From positions 38,795 to 102,794 of the forward strand of contig VZTJ01000240.1 of assembly GCA_013397795.1 (NCBI GenBank): a DNA stretch of 64,000 nt. The letters run 5' to 3'. Made by a program: the position numbers and the translations under genes. Under the pieces are notes generated by a model that worked only from the letters and a program-made list of their open reading frames with translations, did no database searches and was not told where the DNA came from. Positions 60,027 through 64,000 of this stretch are shown here, piece by piece. The stretch's first letter is position 1; each line of letters opens with the position of its first letter. Source of the DNA: Orthonyx spaldingii (taxonomy: Eukaryota; Chordata; Aves; Passeriformes; Orthonychidae).

Positions 60027-63000
60027 CTGCCCATGAACTCATTCTGCAGGGAGCAGACACCAAACCAGGTGGGGATGTGTGGATGGAACCCAGCAAGGCT
60101 CTGCCACCTCCACGGCCATGGTTCAGGTGTGGCACCATCAATCCAAGAGGATCTACTCTGCCAAGCAGGTGGGACACAGCCAGGCTGTGTTTCCTCACCC
60201 CACGGCAGCACAGGGGGTCTATGAGGTCCCCACTGAGCAGAAAGTGAGAAGCACCCACAGCCAGGGCTACCCAGGCATGGTAGGACAGACAGCAGGTCCC
60301 TCACTGGAGTAGAGAGATGCTCCTGTGTCCAGGGTACTGACCTATGGCTGAGCTGCAGGGCCCCAGAACCACCTGGGAACACCCAGACAGACTGTCACAC
60401 TTACAGGACATGGTTTTCCCTTTCCTGGAGTGACTGGGCTCTGTCCCAGGGCACTGGGTTAGTGAAGGTGACAGTGATGCCCCTCTGGGCTGGGTGTCCA
60501 AGGGCCCTGTGCAGCTGCTGGCACAGAGACAAGGGAAACACCCCAGGAAGGAGTCTCTGCCAAAGCAAAAGCTGCTGATTCAGCTGTCCCAGCCCCCGCC
60601 AGCCCAGCCTGGCCCTGGGGGCTGGGTGTTGGGGTGAGTCAGGCCCAGCTCACCATGGTCTGTGCTGAGCTGGCTCAGGGCATGCAGGAGCCCTTTGATG
60701 GGGTCCTGGGTCTTTCCCCACCCTCAAGATGTGGGAATGTGGCTCCATCCAGGGGAGGTGCCATCACTGTCTGGCCTTTACTGAGACAGTCACACCTCTG
60801 GTCCCACCTTTGCTCCACATCAGCCAAAGCAGGTGATCCAGCAGGAATAAGTGACTCACAGGGGGTGCAGAGGGGCTCAGACACTGCTCTGGGGTCTGGG
60901 TGGAGGGTGCAGAGGGGCTCAAATGCTCCTCTTGAAATGGAGCTCTTCCCAGTGACTGGCTCTGGGGTCTGGGCTGGTCTCTGTGTCATTGCCCAGCCCT
61001 TGGCACAGGCATGTGGCCTCTCTTGCTGTCATTGGATGTATGCCATGTAGCCACCAACAGCCAAACCACCCTCAACTCCTCTGATATCCCCTGGTCAATC
61101 ACAGCAGGGTTTTTTAGTCCATCCATGGTGTCAGAATAAGCTTAACTGTCTTAAAAGGGCCAGATTGGCTCTGTTGACCAGGAAGGGGATTTTGGCCATG
61201 AGTTCAAGTGGGAGACAGCTGGGACAAAGCCCACCAGCCTCCACTTCCAAACTCAGTTCTAGAGGACTCCTGTGAGACCAGACTCGATGAAATCTCCTGT
61301 CTGGGACACCTCAGAGCAGCTTGTACCAAACACGAGGGACTGTTGGCTGTGGGGATCTGCTCTGAGGGGACTCGTCTGAGTGGCCTGGGACATGCAGGTC
61401 CATGGGTCTCCGAGCCTGAACAGGCAGGGCTGGACAAAGGATCAGGGATGGGGACAATGGAGCTTCTGCATCCAAATGGCTGTGCTTGAAATCAGCCTGA
61501 CAGTGGGAGATGGCTCATCCAAGCACTCACAGCAGTGCATTGGCAGATCTGTGTCCTGGGGTGAAGGCAGGGGAAGAGAAAGGTCGTGGCAACATAAAGA
61601 AGGATGGAAAAAAAGAGGAAAACATGTGGGAGGCACCATGGTGAAAGAAGCTGGGAGATGAGTTTCATTGTGACACATACCTAAGTCATTTCAAACTGGA
61701 GAGGAACTGATGGGCTGGAAGAAAACCTCTGTCTGGAAGGACATGGAAAAGCCCTGACAGATCTTGCTCACAGGGGTGTGAGGGAAGCCCAGACACAGCT
61801 CGGGGACTTGTGATCTCTGCAGACAGCAGGACATGGAGTGTGGAGGGGACCACAGGAGTGAGAGACTCCTGGGAGGGACTGGGATAGCTCAAGAGGCTCA
61901 TTCCCTTGGGGACAACAGTGCTGTCTCAGCCTGGGGAATTGACAGCCAGCACAGCTGAGCTGGTAGGAACAGCACTGGATTATCCTGGAGACAAACAAAT
62001 AATTTTTCACAGTGATCCTGCCAAAGCAGCAGGGGTGAACACAGGAGCTGAGAGCTGGCAGACCTTAGCACTGGGGCTGCCAGTGGGCTGGGAGGAGCGT
62101 CCCAAGGAGCTGGTCCTTTTGGGACACATCTCATCTAAGGTGACCTGAACTTTCAAGGCCGTGAAATGGGAAAGGTGCTGTCCCAGAGGCTGCCTGGACT
62201 CCTGGCAGGGACTTCCTGTTCTGGCAGTGCGTCTGCCCAGCTGCTGGGGCCGGCTCTTGCACGGGGTGCCCAGTGGCAAGAAAGAACAATTGATGCTCTG
62301 TAAGGCAGCCAGAAAAAGCCCCCAGAGCCAGCAGGTTGTCCTGCAGAATAGCAATGAGCTGAGCACCCTGGCCACCCCCACAGCACCCATGGCCCCACAT
62401 GGAGACGCTGTTCCCGAGGGTGGCTGGATGGGCAGGGCAGGGGAAAGAGAAGACATCACTGGTGATGCCACCAGCAAGAGGGGATGAAATAACTCTGAGA
62501 CACTGAGATCCTCCTTCCTACAGAGTCCTGTGGACTGAGGGCTGGTAGGTGATGGGGGCAAATAGGAGAGGAAGGGCCATGTTTGGTGATGTAGGGAAGA
62601 GCAGAGCAGGATCAGCCACTGGACAGGTTTGGGGCATCTGGGTTCGCCCTTCTCTGCACTGTGGGACCCAACACCTCCCCCTTGCACCCTTGCCCTCCCT
62701 CTCACTGCATTTGACATTGTTCCCCCATCCCTTTTTTGCCTGGGCTTTGTCTCCTGGCACTGAACAGACAGCCATGACCAGCAATTGTCACAGTCTTGGG
62801 TGGTTTGGTTGGGTTTTTGGCAGGTACAAAAGTCTCTGATCACAAAAAGAAGCTGGAGGAGGACAAGGCATTTCTTCCCCAGCCCTGTTCCTGTGTGTCC
62901 CTCTCCAGCCTCCTTCTGTGCTGTCCCTGGCACCAGCCATGGTGCTCTTGCACACAGATCTCGGGTACCACCCATGCCCAGCAGGACTGTGGGAACACAG

Positions 63001-63806
63001 AGGTGACGTTCCCCTGTCCCACCCCTGCCTGGGGTGGTAATATCACCTCTCAATCATTCCTCTGAGGAAGGCCAGGACACAGAAAGCCCAGACATTGCTA
63101 CCATGGCTGTTTATCCACCTTCTCCAGGCCATCTCTCGCCCTGCAACCAGAGATCAGGATGATTCTTTTCGACCTCCTTCAAACAAGGGAAGTGCCAGCT
63201 CTTGGCATCAGGGATGTTTTCTCATTCAGCTTGGTCCATCTTGGCAGATCACAGCTCCCCTCTGCGACACAGTCTCCCCATCTGTTCACAGAGGGAGTGA
63301 TGCTTCCTCTCTGACAACAGTGAGGGGCCGATGCTGAGAAATGCTGTCTCAGACATCGCCAGAATTAGCACAGTCCTACGGATTAAATTATTCCTCTTTC
63401 TTTTCTGCTCTGGTAACAGCACTCAGTGCCTATACCCGTGGCACACACAAATGAAACACTTGTTTCTCTCGGTGTGAAGGCTCCATTCTCCACTGAGTGG
63501 TCCCGACTGGGCGAGCCAAGGGCTGAGCCTGCATCCAGATGGACCTGGCAAAGCCTGATCAGAGCCAGCAAAGCCCCGTGTGGGTGCAGCTCAGATGGAT
63601 TTATTTTCAAGGAGCTCGTTCCCCATATTCAGCACTGCTGGGACACGGGTTCTTTATGGACTCAAGGAGGTTTATTTGCTCCAAGGGAGCTTAAAGTGCT
63701 CCAATAGCAGAAGACCTGAAATCCCAGAATCCAGGAGATGTTGCAGTCAAAGTTTCTTGGATTGAGGATGGAGCAGTCACTGAGGCCCCTTTTCTCTAAG
63801 GCTTCG

Positions 63807-63874
63807 TGGAATCCCAGAATGGTTTAGGTCGGAAGGAACCTTAAAAATCATCTCATTTCACCCCCTGTGCAACC
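63807..63874 (-). mobile_element. CR1 LINE 3' tip (minus)
   Basis: GGAATCCCAGAATGGTTTAGG and GGAAGGAACCTTAAAAATCATC; a short diverged CR1 tip. Confidence 0.8.
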
Positions 63875-64000
63875 CACACATGACTGAGGGAGTCTTGTGG
63901 GGACCCCCCACTTTCCAGCCCTGCTTCCCACTCACAGGCAGCCCTGGCTCTGCCAAGGCTCAGGGATAGGGAAGTGCATTTCATAGAATTCCAGAATCCC
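63870..64000. repeat. Copy 2 of the ~130-bp duplicated segment
   Basis: Matches 55377-55510 (see that entry) and likewise ends with GCATTTCATAGAATTCCAG, the start of another CR1 tail cut by the window edge. Confidence 0.7.

Larger units (their letters stand above)
53013..64000 (+). other. ADORA1: ADORA1 intron after first coding exon (continues beyond window)
   Basis: About 11 kb with no further receptor exon, so the intron exceeds 10.9 kb. It contains CR1 fragments at 54776, 55487, 57641, 59748, 63807 and 63976, a 30-bp tandem repeat at 56584, and a duplicated ~130-bp segment (55377-55510 and 63870-64000). The stretch 60030-63800 holds nothing I can name; open frames there look like chance. 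Confidence 0.7.

Noticed and set aside
59700..62600. Possible endogenous retrovirus or LTR, from a shared CTTAAAAGGGCCAG word near 59720 and 61152
   Set aside because: I found no paired long terminal repeats, primer-binding site or gag/pol-like peptide; the shared words are short.
62821..62860. Possible second ADORA1 coding exon: a CAG followed by GTACAAAAGT, reading Tyr-Lys-Ser after a split Arg
   Set aside because: The frame meets TGA two codons later and nothing downstream resembles TM4; the match is a coincidence.
62007..63053. Open frame of 348 codons on the minus strand in the ADORA1 intron
   Set aside because: Composition is that of random GC-rich DNA (many Pro, Gly, Ser, Arg), with no recognisable domain or splice context; long chance frames are common at this GC content.
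1..64000. tRNA, rRNA, CRISPR array, operon or phage-like system
   Set aside because: I saw no such structure; repeats present are CR1 fragments and vertebrate-type satellites.

Overview
The window is vertebrate nuclear DNA, almost certainly from a bird. It is GC-rich, carries many short CR1 LINE 3' ends (some ending in ATTCTATG-like octamers), and encodes split genes with avian-like protein sequences. From memory, the chicken counterpart of this locus lies on a GC-rich microchromosome, which would fit the dense tandem repeats here; a passerine is possible but not proven. I see no bacterial, plasmid, viral or CRISPR-like system. Three known genes account for the coding content, in the order and orientation known from mammals: PPFIA4 (+), MYOG (-), ADORA1 (+).

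Positions 1-1641 hold no recognised exon, but CpG content rises from about 1290. At 1642-1713 there is a short ATG-initiated exon with a perfect GTAAGT donor; I read it as a possible alternative first exon of PPFIA4. From 7590 to 31988, 28 consecutive exons encode liprin-alpha-4: an N-terminal coiled coil, a Ser/Pro-rich linker, three SAM domains and the TYSC PDZ ligand. All reading phases join correctly, giving 1150 codons; the usual N-terminal exons lie left of the window. Residue numbers in the PPFIA4 entries count from the first residue of the exon at 7590. The 3' UTR runs to an AATAAA at 33589.

MYOG (myogenin) is convergent with PPFIA4: its poly(A) signal is at 33905-33910, three coding exons lie between 34375 and 38982 (226 residues), and its compact promoter at about 39038-39116 keeps the mammalian order MEF3 - MEF2 - TATA - E-box. 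MYOG intron 1 is about 3 kb, swollen by two hexamer microsatellites and a roughly 575-bp G-rich minisatellite.

The 39-51.7 kb region is intergenic, with two CpG-rich blocks, several clusters of muscle-type binding sites, short minisatellites and one AT-rich island. An 820-base N gap (51744-52563) follows a CpG-rich edge and probably hides the ADORA1 promoter or 5' UTR. The first coding exon of ADORA1 (adenosine A1 receptor, TM1 to the DRY motif) is at 52630-53012; the rest of the window is its following intron, and the second coding exon is beyond the right edge.

The items most worth checking are the alternative PPFIA4 start, a large pyrimidine hexamer array just upstream of a 27-nt PPFIA4 microexon with a complementary purine array 4 kb downstream, a weak PPFIA4 donor with a frameshifting decoy 5 nt away, the repeat-expanded MYOG intron 1, and E-box/MEF2 modules at 47.5 and 54.9 kb.
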